Numbered from the stretch's first letter, positions 46,806-55,491 are shown. The stretch is DNA of 64,000 nucleotides from Faecalibacillus intestinalis (GCF_003024685.1 NZ_PYLQ01000007.1:1-64000), one strand, 5' to 3'. Made by a program: numbers and translations. Notes: generated by a model from the sequence alone, not told the origin.

Positions 46806-47115
46806 CTTTTAATTTCTTCATTTTTTCTTCTTTTGCAATCGTTTTAAAAATAATACTTTTACTTGTAGGACTATATGATTCAAAATCTATCTCATGTGCA
46901 TGCTCATCATATATTGGTGCATCATCCACAATAATCGTTACATTCATACGTAAAATATCATAAATTCTTTTTACTAATTTATTATTGGGATTTAAATTAG
47001 GATTTGTTTCAATTCTATAAATAGTACTCTCACTTACTCCTAAGCCCTCTGCAAGCTCTTTTCTAGAAACGCCTCTTTCTATTCTTTTATTCATAATTAG
47101 CTCATTAACATTCAT
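46798..47115 (-). CDS. XRE-family helix-turn-helix regulator divergent from the agr-like locus
   Basis: This 105-residue protein has a Cro/CI-type domain in residues 1-65 (IERGVSRKELAEGLGVSEST, IYRIETNPN) and a basic C-terminal tail. The ribosome site is AAAGGGTG. Its start lies 150 bases from agrD on the opposite strand, so it is well placed to control the agr-like operon or be controlled with it; this is inference from position. Confidence 0.8.
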   Translation of the reverse strand: MNVNELIMNKRIERGVSRKELAEGLGVSESTIYRIETNPNLNPNNKLVKRIYDILRMNVTIIVDDAPIYDEHAHEIDFESYSPTSKSIIFKTIAKEEKMKKLKEK

Positions 47116-47186
47116 TATCCGTCACCCTTTTAATTCATGTTAACAATTAAATCGTGCATTTTACGCATTATAAAAGATACCTTCAG

Positions 47187-47215
47187 GAACGATAACTATT
47201 CTTTCATGCGCGTTC
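47187..47215. promoter_or_regulatory. inverted GAACG/CGTTC pair upstream of agrD
   Basis: GAACG (47187-47191) and CGTTC (47211-47215) face each other with a 19-base gap and end just before the -35 box. CGTT is the core of LytTR binding sites, so these may be AgrA-like sites. The short match makes this tentative. Confidence 0.35.
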
Positions 47216-47217
47216 TA

Positions 47218-47245
47218 TTGACTTTATATTCGTGTCAAATATAAA
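47218..47245 (+). promoter_or_regulatory. promoter of the agr-like operon
   Basis: TTGACT (47218-47223), 16-base spacer, TATAAA (47240-47245), then an AAGGAGG ribosome site at 47254-47260 before the agrD start codon. Confidence 0.7.
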
Positions 47246-47265
47246 GTACACTTAAGGAGGTAATT

Positions 47266-47397
47266 ATGATAAACTATTTAATTGAAAAATACTTTACATT
47301 GTTAAGCGGGGTAGCTTACTTAGGTGCCTCATCAGAATCAATATTAAATTTATATGAATTCGAAAAACCTGAACAATTAAAGAATTTAAACAAATAA
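47266..47397 (+). CDS. agrD: AgrD-like cyclic autoinducer peptide precursor, 43 residues
   Basis: The gene has a strong AAGGAGG site 5 bases before the ATG. The product has an amphipathic N-terminal helix (MINYLIEKYFTLLSGVAYLG), a core SSESILNL and an acidic tail EFEKPEQLKNLNK. The tail aligns with the conserved AgrD tail of Staphylococcus aureus (EVEVPKEL), with the proline kept. By that register the five-residue ring C-D-F-I-M of AgrD corresponds to S-I-L-N-L (residues 25-29), so a serine replaces the ring cysteine and a lactone is predicted instead of a thiolactone. It is followed by regulator, sensor and agrB genes on the same strand. Confidence 0.75.
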   Translation: MINYLIEKYFTLLSGVAYLGASSESILNLYEFEKPEQLKNLNK

Positions 47398-47413
47398 GGA
47401 AGGTGGCATCATT

Positions 47414-48112
47414 ATGAATATTTTGATATTAGAGGATACAAATACTTTTGTAGAGGAGTTTGTTGATATACTCAAAAATAACAATCTATTCGCTGATGCC
47501 CATTTCTTTTGTCTAGGGGATCACTTTGAAGAGATTGATAACACAAAAGACTACCAAATTATTTTTATAGATGTTCATTTAAGTAAATCAATAAATGGTA
47601 TCGATTTTTCTATAAAACTTAAAAAGAGGTTTCCCAAAGCACTTATTGTTTTTGTGACCATGAACAATAACTTTGTTCATAAATCCATGGAACTTCAACC
47701 ATTTTATTTCATTAGAAAAGATCATTTAAATGAAGACATGTCTATCTTCTTTAAAATGTTTAAAGAACATTTAGAAAACACAAGTTTTATAGTCATTAAC
47801 GCTAGAGAAAAACACGTACGTATTAATACCAGTGATATTATCTACATAGAAGCTGATGGTCATTACTTAAAAATTGTCACATTAGATGGTGAATACAAAT
47901 TCAAAGAAAAGATAAAAGAATTTAAAACTCAACTCAATAATAACAATATCATTCAAGTACATAGATCCTATCTTATTAATTTAGATTTTGTCTATGATGT
48001 AAATTCCAAGTTCATCATCTTAAGAAACAAGAAAGAAATCAATATAGGTAAAACATATAAAAAGAAATTTAAACTAACTTATCAGGATTATTTACTCAAT
48101 GGTAGCTTATAG
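47414..48112 (+). CDS. LytTR-family response regulator (AgrA-like)
   Basis: This 232-residue regulator has the acidic pocket in ILEDTN, the phospho-acceptor in IIFIDVHLSKS and the lysine in FYFIRKD. The LytTR domain includes DIIYIEADGHYLKIVT and IIQVHRSYLINLDFV. It lies 16 bases after agrD and overlaps the sensor gene by 14 bases, so it is the response regulator of the agr-like system. Confidence 0.88.
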   Translation: MNILILEDTNTFVEEFVDILKNNNLFADAHFFCLGDHFEEIDNTKDYQIIFIDVHLSKSINGIDFSIKLKKRFPKALIVFVTMNNNFVHKSMELQPFYFIRKDHLNEDMSIFFKMFKEHLENTSFIVINAREKHVRINTSDIIYIEADGHYLKIVTLDGEYKFKEKIKEFKTQLNNNNIIQVHRSYLINLDFVYDVNSKFIILRNKKEINIGKTYKKKFKLTYQDYLLNGSL

Positions 48113-49289
48113 TATATTTCTTAATTTTGTAGAAATTTTAACTCTTACAACATTTGTTTACCTTTATTATTCACTTTCAAGTAGAAAACAATTTTGTCTT
48201 CTACTTACTTCTTTATTCTTAATATGTGAATTATGTGATATTTTTAGAGAAAATGGTTTCATGATACTAATTGGATACTTTATCGCATGTTATTCATTTG
48301 TCTTGTACGAAAAAAGAAGAATACACTTTGGAGATATATTTATATTAGCCGGTTATTTATTTTCAATGTTCATATATCCTTATATATCTTATTGTCTATA
48401 TAATAAAATATTAGATACTGGATATGAAACTGTATACTACATTTGTGCAGGTATAACTTCTAAATTATTTTTAATACTTGTAACCTGTTGGTTACTTAGC
48501 CATTTAAAGTTCACATTTCCTGTTCCTAACAAACAATACTCATTAGTAATTATCACAGAAGTTGTTATTTTAAGTATTTTTGGAATGATTAGCTATGATA
48601 ATGTAGAAGTAACTGCATCTTATAGTCCTGTTATTATTTGTATTTTATTATTGATTACTTTCATTCTTATTATAATTAATGGTATTTACCTAAATCGAAT
48701 ATACGCAGAAAAGATGCAGTATGAAAAACAATTACAAAAAGAAAAATATATAAAACAAAGCTTACGTCTCATACAAAACATTAGTTATGATATTGATGAT
48801 AAGAAACATCGTATTCATTGGATATTAGAACACATTAAACACTTAAACAACGATACAAACACTGAAATATCCAAAGCTATTGAACAATATCAATCTAAAA
48901 ACACTTACCAAAAATTAGTTGCATCTAAAAATCCGGTATTTGATATTTTGATTTCTGTAAAAATCAATAGGTTACAAGATGATAATATAAGTATTAAATC
49001 TTTCTTTGAAATTAGCCAAAATGAAAAATATGATGATTTAGATTTTATTGATGTTATTTCTGAAATATTAGATTATGTTAAAAGACATAATGAAATAACT
49101 TTGCATATCAAAGGTCAAGGTATTTATACGTTAGTTGAACTTTATTCAGAAAATGATTTTTATGATTATGATAGATGTAAAATTGAATCTGATTTAATTG
49201 TTAAGAAAAAGAACATTTATAAAGATGGTATTTATTACATGAAATTTTTATTAAAAGGAACAAATGATGATGTTAGAGAAAATTTATGA
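48099..49289 (+). CDS. AgrC-like membrane sensor with a degenerate GHKL domain
   Basis: The first 210 residues hold about six hydrophobic segments, the topology of peptide-sensing AgrC receptors. The helix that follows (SYDIDDKKHRIHWILEHIK) holds candidate phospho-acceptor histidines. The C-terminal region (DVISEILDYVKRHNEI, TLVELYSENDFYDYDR) has the position of an ATPase domain but lacks clear N, G1 and G2 boxes. Gene order suggests that it detects the AgrD-derived peptide. How it would signal without ATP-binding motifs is unclear. Confidence 0.75.
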   Translation: MVAYSIFLNFVEILTLTTFVYLYYSLSSRKQFCLLLTSLFLICELCDIFRENGFMILIGYFIACYSFVLYEKRRIHFGDIFILAGYLFSMFIYPYISYCLYNKILDTGYETVYYICAGITSKLFLILVTCWLLSHLKFTFPVPNKQYSLVIITEVVILSIFGMISYDNVEVTASYSPVIICILLLITFILIIINGIYLNRIYAEKMQYEKQLQKEKYIKQSLRLIQNISYDIDDKKHRIHWILEHIKHLNNDTNTEISKAIEQYQSKNTYQKLVASKNPVFDILISVKINRLQDDNISIKSFFEISQNEKYDDLDFIDVISEILDYVKRHNEITLHIKGQGIYTLVELYSENDFYDYDRCKIESDLIVKKKNIYKDGIYYMKFLLKGTNDDVRENL

Positions 49290-49755
49290 TAAATATGATT
49301 TTGATCAAGATTATGAAGTATATAAGTATGGTCAACAAGTTTTAATATTTAATTCAATCGTTAATATATTTATGTTTATTCTAGGATTATGTTTACATGA
49401 AGGACTTATGACACTAGTTTGGATGCTTGCATTTTCCGGATTAAGAGTGAATTTAGGTGGATATCATTGTGATAGTCCTGTTAAATGTTTTGTATCTTCC
49501 AATTTAATATTTTTTCTATCTATGCTTTCTTATAAATATTTAAGTTCGTATTTCTTATTATTATTTATTCCACTTGGAATACTATTTATGTTATTTTTTA
49601 AATATATTCCATTTATAAATAAAAAAGCAAAAATTACAATATGTATAGAACTTATTTGTTTATTTATTCCAAAAATAAATATGATTGTTATTCTAGCTTT
49701 ATGCGAAAATATCATTTTATATTTAATGACAGCCAAAGAAAAAGTCAATTCGTAA
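49264..49755 (+). CDS. agrB: AgrB-like peptide-processing membrane protease
   Basis: This 163-residue membrane protein has the accessory gene regulator B signature LRVNLGGYHCDSPVKC. His68 and Cys75 are seven residues apart, as are the catalytic His77 and Cys84 of S. aureus AgrB. Several membrane segments follow. AgrB cuts the AgrD tail and forms the cyclic peptide. At 163 residues it is somewhat short, but the catalytic part is complete. It overlaps the sensor gene by 26 bases; three successive ATG codons (49264, 49267, 49270) are possible starts. Confidence 0.9.
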   Translation: MMMLEKIYDKYDFDQDYEVYKYGQQVLIFNSIVNIFMFILGLCLHEGLMTLVWMLAFSGLRVNLGGYHCDSPVKCFVSSNLIFFLSMLSYKYLSSYFLLLFIPLGILFMLFFKYIPFINKKAKITICIELICLFIPKINMIVILALCENIILYLMTAKEKVNS

Positions 49756-49768
49756 TGTGAATTGACTT
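49742..49768 (-). terminator. terminator of nfnAB, shared with the agrB end
   Basis: Stem AAGTCAATTC/GAATTGACTT, 10 bp, followed by a T-rich tract on the minus strand; only a weak one on the plus strand. Confidence 0.65.
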
Positions 49769-49776
49769 CTTAAATA

Positions 49777-51165
49777 CTATTTATTTTGTAGATATTCATC
49801 CATTGCCTTAGCTGCTTTTTTACCAGCACCCATAGCTAAGATAACTGTTGCTGCACCAGTAACAACATCTCCACCTGCATAAACACCATCTTTAGATGTT
49901 TTCATTGAATCTTCATCAACGATAATTCCACCCCAAGATTGGCAATCTAAACCAGGAGTTGTATGTCTAATTAATGGGTTTGGACTTTGTCCAATAGCAA
50001 CAATAACTGTTCCTGTTTCAATTGTGAAGTTAGATCCTTCTTTAGCGATTGGTCTTCTTCTTCCAGATGCATCAGGTTCACCTAATTCCATTTCAACACA
50101 TTCCATAGATTTAACCCATCCATCTTCACCTTCAATTTTAACTGGATTAGTTAATAGTTTGAAGATAATTCCTTCTTCTTTAGCGTGATGCACTTCTTCA
50201 GCACGAGCAGGAACTTCTTCAGGTCCACGACGATAAACGATATATACGTTTTTAGCTCCTAAACGTTTTGCAGTTCTTGCAGCATCCATAGCAACGTTAC
50301 CAGCACCGATAACACATACTGTATCTGTTACTTTAACTGGAGTAGGATGATCTGGGAATTGATATCCTTTCATTAAGTTAACACGAGTTAAGAATTCGTT
50401 TGCTGCATAAACACCGTTTAAGTTTTCCCCAGGAATTCCTTGGAAACGTGGTAAACCAGCACCACTACCTACGAAGATTCCTTGATATCCTTGTTCTTGT
50501 AATTCATCAATTGTAATTGAACGTCCTACAACAACATTTGTTTCGAAATCTACACCTAAAGCAGCAACACCATCTACTTCGCTTTGCACTAATTTTTTAG
50601 GTAATCTGAATTCTGGAATACCATAAGATAATACCCCACCTGTTTTATGTAATGCTTCAAAAACAGTCACATCATAACCTTTTTTAGCTAATTCACCAGC
50701 ACATGTAATACCAGCAGGTCCTGATCCAATAACAGCAACTTTTTTACCATTTTTTTCAATTTTTAATTCTGCAGGTTTTCCATGTTCTCTATGATAATCA
50801 GCAACGAATCTTTCTAATCGTCCGATTCCTACTGATTCAGTTTTAATTCCTCTAACACATTTACCTTCACATTGATTTTCTTGAGGACAAACACGTCCAC
50901 AAATTGCAGGTAATGCATTTTCTCTTGTAATTGTTTGATAAGCTTCTTCAAATTCACCTTCTGCAACATGATGAATGAATTCAGGAATTGGTACTCCTAC
51001 TGGACATCCATCCATACAGAATGGTTTTTTACAATTTAAGCAACGAGTTGCTTCTTCCATAGCTTGTTCTTTTGTATATCCTAAAGAAACTTCTTCAAAG
51101 TTTTTATTTCTTACATTAGGATCTTGTTCAGGCATTTTAACCTTATTTGGTGACATATTAGGCAT
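49777..51165 (-). CDS. nfnB: NADPH-dependent oxidoreductase, NfnB / GltA-like subunit
   Basis: This 462-residue flavoprotein has two N-terminal [4Fe-4S] motifs (CLNCKKPFCMDGCPVG and CGRVCPQENQCEGKC), an FAD-binding VAVIGSGPAGITCAGELAKK and an NADP-binding VCVIGAGNVAMDAARTAKRL. Alone it would be called a glutamate synthase small subunit. Directly beside an NfnA-type protein and without a gltB gene it is better read as NfnB, which with NfnA couples NADH, ferredoxin and NADPH by flavin-based bifurcation. The two genes overlap by one base. Confidence 0.85.
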   Translation of the reverse strand: MPNMSPNKVKMPEQDPNVRNKNFEEVSLGYTKEQAMEEATRCLNCKKPFCMDGCPVGVPIPEFIHHVAEGEFEEAYQTITRENALPAICGRVCPQENQCEGKCVRGIKTESVGIGRLERFVADYHREHGKPAELKIEKNGKKVAVIGSGPAGITCAGELAKKGYDVTVFEALHKTGGVLSYGIPEFRLPKKLVQSEVDGVAALGVDFETNVVVGRSITIDELQEQGYQGIFVGSGAGLPRFQGIPGENLNGVYAANEFLTRVNLMKGYQFPDHPTPVKVTDTVCVIGAGNVAMDAARTAKRLGAKNVYIVYRRGPEEVPARAEEVHHAKEEGIIFKLLTNPVKIEGEDGWVKSMECVEMELGEPDASGRRRPIAKEGSNFTIETGTVIVAIGQSPNPLIRHTTPGLDCQSWGGIIVDEDSMKTSKDGVYAGGDVVTGAATVILAMGAGKKAAKAMDEYLQNK

Positions 51166-52013
51166 TATTTTGCACCTCCCATTAAATTACAAATACGATC
51201 TGCATTCGCATCTACTTGATGTTCTTCTTCTTTAAACATTCTTTGACGAGCCATTAATTCATCAAAGTCTACTGATAAACCATCAAAGTCTGGTCCATCA
51301 ACACATGCGAATTTAATTTTACCATCAACAGTAACACGGCAGCATCCACACATACCTGTCCCATCAATCATAATAGGGTTTAATGAAACCATTGTTTTTA
51401 AATTATGAGGTTTTGTTACCCCAACAACAGCTTTCATCATAGGTACTGGTCCAATAGCGATAACTTCATCAATTGGATCACCATTATCAATTAATTCTTG
51501 TAATTTAACAGTTCCAAATCCTTTTTCTCCTAAAGATCCATCATCTGTCATCACATATACATTTTTACAGAAAGCTTTGAACTTATCTGCCCATAATACA
51601 TATTGTGCTTCACGTCCACCAATGATAACATCCACATCTACACCCATTTCAGCTAATTTTTTAAGTTGTGGATATAATGGTGCACTACCAACCCCACCGG
51701 CAATACCAACAACATGATTTGATTTATGTAAATCAGTTGGTACACCTAAAGGTCCAACGAAGTCAGTGATTTCATCACCTTCGTTTAATTTTGCTAATTG
51801 ACGAGTTGAAAAACCTACAATTTGATAAATAATTGTAATTGTTTCAGCTTCTCGATCATAATCAGCAATTGTTAAAGGAATTCTTTCTCCATCTTCACCA
51901 ACTCTTAAAATAATGAATTGACCTGGTTCGCACTTTCTAGCAACCATTGGAGCATGAACTTCCATTAATTCAACAACATCATTTAGTCTTTCTTTTTTGA
52001 CTATTTTGTACAT
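51165..52013 (-). CDS. nfnA: FAD/NAD-binding subunit NfnA (ferredoxin-NADP reductase-like)
   Basis: This 282-residue protein has an FAD-binding ERIPLTIADYD region, an NAD-binding VVGIAGGVGSAPLYPQLKKL and a C-terminal [2Fe-2S] cysteine cluster in GTGMCGCCRVTVDGKIKFAC. Its layout is that of dihydroorotate-dehydrogenase electron-transfer and sulfide-dehydrogenase subunits, of which NfnA is the partner of the adjacent NfnB. It is first in the operon. Confidence 0.85.
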   Translation of the reverse strand: MYKIVKKERLNDVVELMEVHAPMVARKCEPGQFIILRVGEDGERIPLTIADYDREAETITIIYQIVGFSTRQLAKLNEGDEITDFVGPLGVPTDLHKSNHVVGIAGGVGSAPLYPQLKKLAEMGVDVDVIIGGREAQYVLWADKFKAFCKNVYVMTDDGSLGEKGFGTVKLQELIDNGDPIDEVIAIGPVPMMKAVVGVTKPHNLKTMVSLNPIMIDGTGMCGCCRVTVDGKIKFACVDGPDFDGLSVDFDELMARQRMFKEEEHQVDANADRICNLMGGAK

Positions 52014-52047
52014 TTCTGGTTTCCCCCAATTCTTTTAGACTACCTCT

Positions 52048-52076
52048 ATTATACGCTTATGTGAATAAAAAAACAA
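52048..52076 (-). promoter_or_regulatory. promoter of nfnAB
   Basis: On the minus strand TTGTTT, a 17-base spacer and TATAAT (52048-52053). The -35 overlaps the end of the preceding terminator. Confidence 0.6.
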
Positions 52077-52118
52077 CGTTCCTTCTAGTAAGATTTACTA
52101 AAAGAAAATCGTTGTTTT
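52070..52118 (-). terminator. terminator after the RpiR remnant
   Basis: AAAACAACG/CGTTGTTTT arms enclose a 31-base loop and are followed by a T run on the minus strand. Confidence 0.6.
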
Positions 52119-52653
52119 AATTTTTTAAAAATTCTATATTTTGAATATTTTTTGCTCTTTCAAGCTTTTCAATTAAGTTAATATTATAGTTATTTTTAAA
52201 CAATAAAGAGAATATAATATCCATTATATAATCTGCATTTTTTCTTAAATAGCTATCATTAATAGAAGTAACAGCAATCACTGTACCTTCTTTTTGTTTA
52301 ATATAATTCACAATTCTTTTAATCTATTGTTCCTCTCCAGAATACGAAATCACAATAGCAACACTATCTTTATTAGAAAGCATTGCTTGTCTATTTTGAT
52401 CAGATGATATATGTTTTAGATTTATAATCACCTATTACTGAAGAGGCAAAATGTATTCTAAAGTCGTTATAGTTTTTTCACCTAATTTTTTACAAAATCT
52501 TGAAATTGTTGATGGTGATGTATATGTAATTTCAGCTAAATCTGTTATTTTCAAATCAACAATATAATCTTTATGATCAAGAATATAATTGGCTATACCT
52601 TTTTCTAAATCTGTAAAGTTATCTTGATATTCTAACTTATAAAGTAAGCTCAT
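52117..52653 (-). pseudogene. decayed RpiR/MurR-family regulator
   Basis: The start from 52653 is a typical RpiR helix-turn-helix (KGIANYILDHKDYIVDLKIT, TYTSPSTISRFCKKLG) that soon stops. Downstream frames give a piece of the SIS sugar-phosphate domain (SNKDSVAIVISYSGEEQ, stop, IKRIVNYIKQKEGTVIAVTS) ending IQNIEFLKN at 52117. The middle is missing. Such regulators control sugar-phosphate or cell-wall sugar genes. Confidence 0.7.
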
Positions 52654-52768
52654 AGTATCACCTCAATATAAAAATAAAATATTCTTACAACAATAAATAG
52701 TGTTATAGAATACTTTATAATTTATTTTCAAATATCTTAAAAAAATCACTTTTTATTTTGAAAAATTT

Positions 52769-53536
52769 TTATTCTTTTTTTCCAATATAAACAGAAACCT
52801 TTTGACTTAAATCTTCATATACTTTTGTTGAGATGCGATGATCCGTAATAATACCATCGATTTCTTCCCAAGAACAAACTGTATATAATCCTTTTTCTTG
52901 AAACTTACTACTATCAGCAACCACAAAAACATAATCACTTTTTTCAATCATTTTCTTTTTAACTCCTAATTCTTGATAGGAATGACATGTTGGTCCATCA
53001 CTATTTAATAATCCAGAAGTTCCTAAAACACAGACATCTACTTGAACTTTATCTAGATATTCTTCACTCCAATGTCCAACTATTGATTGATTTTTTTCTC
53101 TTTTTTTACCAGGAGTTAAAAACACATTATGTAAATTTCCATCTAATTGTTCAAATGCACCTATAGAAACCGTAAAAATATCTTTTGAAGGCATTAAATT
53201 AATATATGAACAACAACTTTGACAAGTACTTCCTGAATCAATGATCATACTATTATGTGCCATTAATATTGAAGAAATACAACGTGCAATTTCTTTTTTT
53301 TCATCATATTTTTGTTTTTCTCTAAATTCGATATTTTTTTCTGTTCCTAACGTTGCAAGTGTTGCTCCACCATATTCTTTTTTAACAACTCCTTTTTCTT
53401 CTAAAAAAGTTAAATCTTTACGAATTGTTTCCATACTTACTTGATATTTTTGGGAAAGTTCTTTTGCTTTGACATATCCTTTTTGATCTAATAAATCAAC
53501 AATTTCTTGTAATCTTTTTGTTGCAGTAATAGCCAT
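52769..53536 (-). CDS. DeoR-family regulator next to a PTS remnant
   Basis: This intact 255-residue protein has the DeoR helix-turn-helix (YVKAKELSQKYQVSMETIRK, DLTFLEEKGVVKKEYGGA) and a sugar-phosphate-type effector domain (SMIIDSGSTCQ, VDVCVLGTSGL). It is distinct from the DeoR protein at 3624. It lies downstream of a truncated PTS permease gene, which suggests former control of a sugar PTS operon. Confidence 0.85.
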   Translation of the reverse strand: MAITATKRLQEIVDLLDQKGYVKAKELSQKYQVSMETIRKDLTFLEEKGVVKKEYGGATLATLGTEKNIEFREKQKYDEKKEIARCISSILMAHNSMIIDSGSTCQSCCSYINLMPSKDIFTVSIGAFEQLDGNLHNVFLTPGKKREKNQSIVGHWSEEYLDKVQVDVCVLGTSGLLNSDGPTCHSYQELGVKKKMIEKSDYVFVVADSSKFQEKGLYTVCSWEEIDGIITDHRISTKVYEDLSQKVSVYIGKKE

Positions 53537-53575
53537 ATTTCATCACTCCTTGAAGAGATTATAGCTACCTATATA

Positions 53576-53604
53576 CAAAAACGCAACTTGCGATTAGTTG
53601 CGTT
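53576..53604 (-). terminator. terminator of the truncated PTS gene
   Basis: AACGCAAC/GTTGCGTT stem (53580-53604) with a T run on the minus strand. Confidence 0.75.
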
Positions 53605-53658
53605 TTAAACATACTTTTTATTTATTATAAAAAAAACTTAGGATTTCTCCAAGCTCTA

Positions 53659-54405
53659 TTAAGCTTCTACAGCTTGTTTGTTTTGATATTTTTCGTAAGA
53701 AATTAAGAATGATGTGTAAATAACTACAGAAATTGCAATTAAAATTGCTTGAGTTACTGCACCCATAATATTTGCACCTGTTGCCAAGAATCCAAAGATC
53801 AATGATGGACATGTCCAAGGTACTGTTAAACATGCAACTGGACAGAATCCAATAATTGTTAATACATAACCTACGATTTCAAGAACGATTGATGTTAATA
53901 CAAATGGAATACCAAATGTAACTGTTTCGTTGATTTCGAATAATCCTGGAATTAATGATAATGAAGCGATTGCTTTGTTATCTTCACGTTTAGAGAAAAT
54001 AAAGATAGCAATAACTAAACCTAATGTACATCCAGAACCACCAATTTCACCCCACATTTGAATAGCATACATATTAATAATGTTTGTTGTTTTTTCACCT
54101 CTGTTGAATTTTTCAAGTGCTAATGGAGTAAAGATTGATTCTTTAACAGCTGATACCATATTATTACCATGAATACCTACTAACCAGAATAACATGATTA
54201 CTAAATATAAAATAATAAAACCAGGAACAGTTGCATCTAAGCTTCCTAAAGGATCTTGGATACTGTTTTTAATAATATCATTTAAATATAAACCTGTTAT
54301 GTTATAATACGCTGATCCAATACAAGCAGTAATGATCAATGTTAAAATAGCTGGTACTAAAACTTCGAATGCACGAGATACAACTGGTGGAACTTGATCA
54401 GGCAT
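53659..54405 (-). pseudogene. C-terminal half of a lactose/cellobiose-type PTS EIIC permease
   Basis: The 248 visible residues match the second half of EIIC proteins of the Lac/Cel family: it starts at MPDQVPPVVSRAFEVLVP, a motif that normally lies mid-protein, and has VGIHGNN, SLIPGLFEINETVTFGIP and PWTCPSLIFGF. Normal EIIC proteins have about 420-450 residues, so the first half is lost. The open frame runs on upstream through a hairpin (54441-54471) without any EIIC-like sequence apart from the two or three residues before MPDQ. Function as a transporter is unlikely. Confidence 0.75.
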
Positions 54406-54434
54406 TTTAATGCATCTTGTTTTCCAAAGAACGA

Positions 54435-54471
54435 AAAAAGGAAAAGTAAACGGGCGTCGCTTACTTTTCCT
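54435..54471 (-). terminator. hairpin with T run just upstream of the truncated EIIC
   Basis: Perfect 10-bp stem GGAAAAGTAA/TTACTTTTCC with an 11-base loop, followed by six T residues on the minus strand. It may be an attenuator or the terminator of a lost gene. Nothing else clear is seen in 54472-54648 except a TTGACA. Confidence 0.55.
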
Positions 54472-54648
54472 ACGTCATTCAATGAATATAGTTGTCAAAA
54501 AAATATCTAAGAGAAGAATGACTTTATAATCTTCTTTGATTACATTTTCATTTTACATATCTTTTATGAATTGAAAATGAAATTTATAGATTTTGATAAC
54601 TATTTTCATATATTTTTTCATTTATGATTTAGTGTATGCAAATTATTT

Positions 54649-55452
54649 TCATCGATGTGCTTGAATAAAGGAAATATTTTTTAATTCAATTTCATTAAAA
54701 TATTCTGACATATGATTATTCATCATTTCTGATGTCAAAGTTTCATCTGCACTATACCAACTTTTAGATTTAAAATAGTCTGCAATCTCAGGTGTTTTAA
54801 ACGTACAATGATGTCTGGCATAAATTTCATTAAGTCCTAACCGTAACTGAAAATCATCTTTATTTTCTAAATCAGCTTCTGTAAGAAGTTCTGTATCACT
54901 ATGAGCAAATATATATTCATCCTCATCTGTATTTTCTTCTACTGTTGTTTCTATTTTTTCATTTACAATAACTTGAAGGGCTTTTTCTTTACCTGATTCA
55001 CTAGTACAAATTACTTTTGTCTTACCTGATGATAAAGCCGTAATTTTACCATTTGTATCTACGATACATATTTTTTCATTTTTCGATTGATAAGTACATT
55101 TAAGATTAGTTTGAATAGTATATTCATCTCCAATATTTAATGTAACTTTACTTTTTTCTAAATGCAATGGTTTTTCAACATGTTGACTAACAAGATTATC
55201 TGGTGAATAAGATGGTTCATTTCCTTTAAAAAATAAAATAAATCCTAACATAGCAATCACCACGACAAGTGCTATGATTCCTAAAATAATAATTTTAGTT
55301 TTTTTACGCACTTCTTTTTTATGTTTTTCTCTATTTTTAACCCTTGAACCTACTTCTTCTACTTGGATATCCTCTTGCGATATTCTTGTTCCACAAATAT
55401 CACAATATTTGGCTCCTTTTGTTAGTAAACTATGACATTTTGGACATAACAT
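54649..55452 (-). CDS. zinc-ribbon, membrane-anchored Big2/YARHG-domain protein
   Basis: This 267-residue protein starts with a zinc ribbon (CPKCHSLLTKGAKYCDICG). A basic linker and one membrane segment (IIILGIIALVVVIAMLGFIL) follow, then an Ig-like Big_2 repeat outside the cell (VTLNIGDEYTIQTN...ITALSSGKTKV) and a C-terminal YARHG domain (LGLNEIYARHHCTFKTPEI). YARHG domains are extracellular and thought to act at the cell wall; the precise role is unknown. The ATG at 55452 gives an AAGGAG site normal spacing. Confidence 0.78.
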   Translation of the reverse strand: MLCPKCHSLLTKGAKYCDICGTRISQEDIQVEEVGSRVKNREKHKKEVRKKTKIIILGIIALVVVIAMLGFILFFKGNEPSYSPDNLVSQHVEKPLHLEKSKVTLNIGDEYTIQTNLKCTYQSKNEKICIVDTNGKITALSSGKTKVICTSESGKEKALQVIVNEKIETTVEENTDEDEYIFAHSDTELLTEADLENKDDFQLRLGLNEIYARHHCTFKTPEIADYFKSKSWYSADETLTSEMMNNHMSEYFNEIELKNISFIQAHR

Positions 55453-55491
55453 AATCATCATCTCCTTACCTTTATTATAAAATAAAATATA

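Noticed and set aside
49777-51165. Annotation as glutamate synthase small subunit.
   Set aside because: There is no gltB gene beside it and the partner is an NfnA-type flavoprotein, so NfnB fits better.
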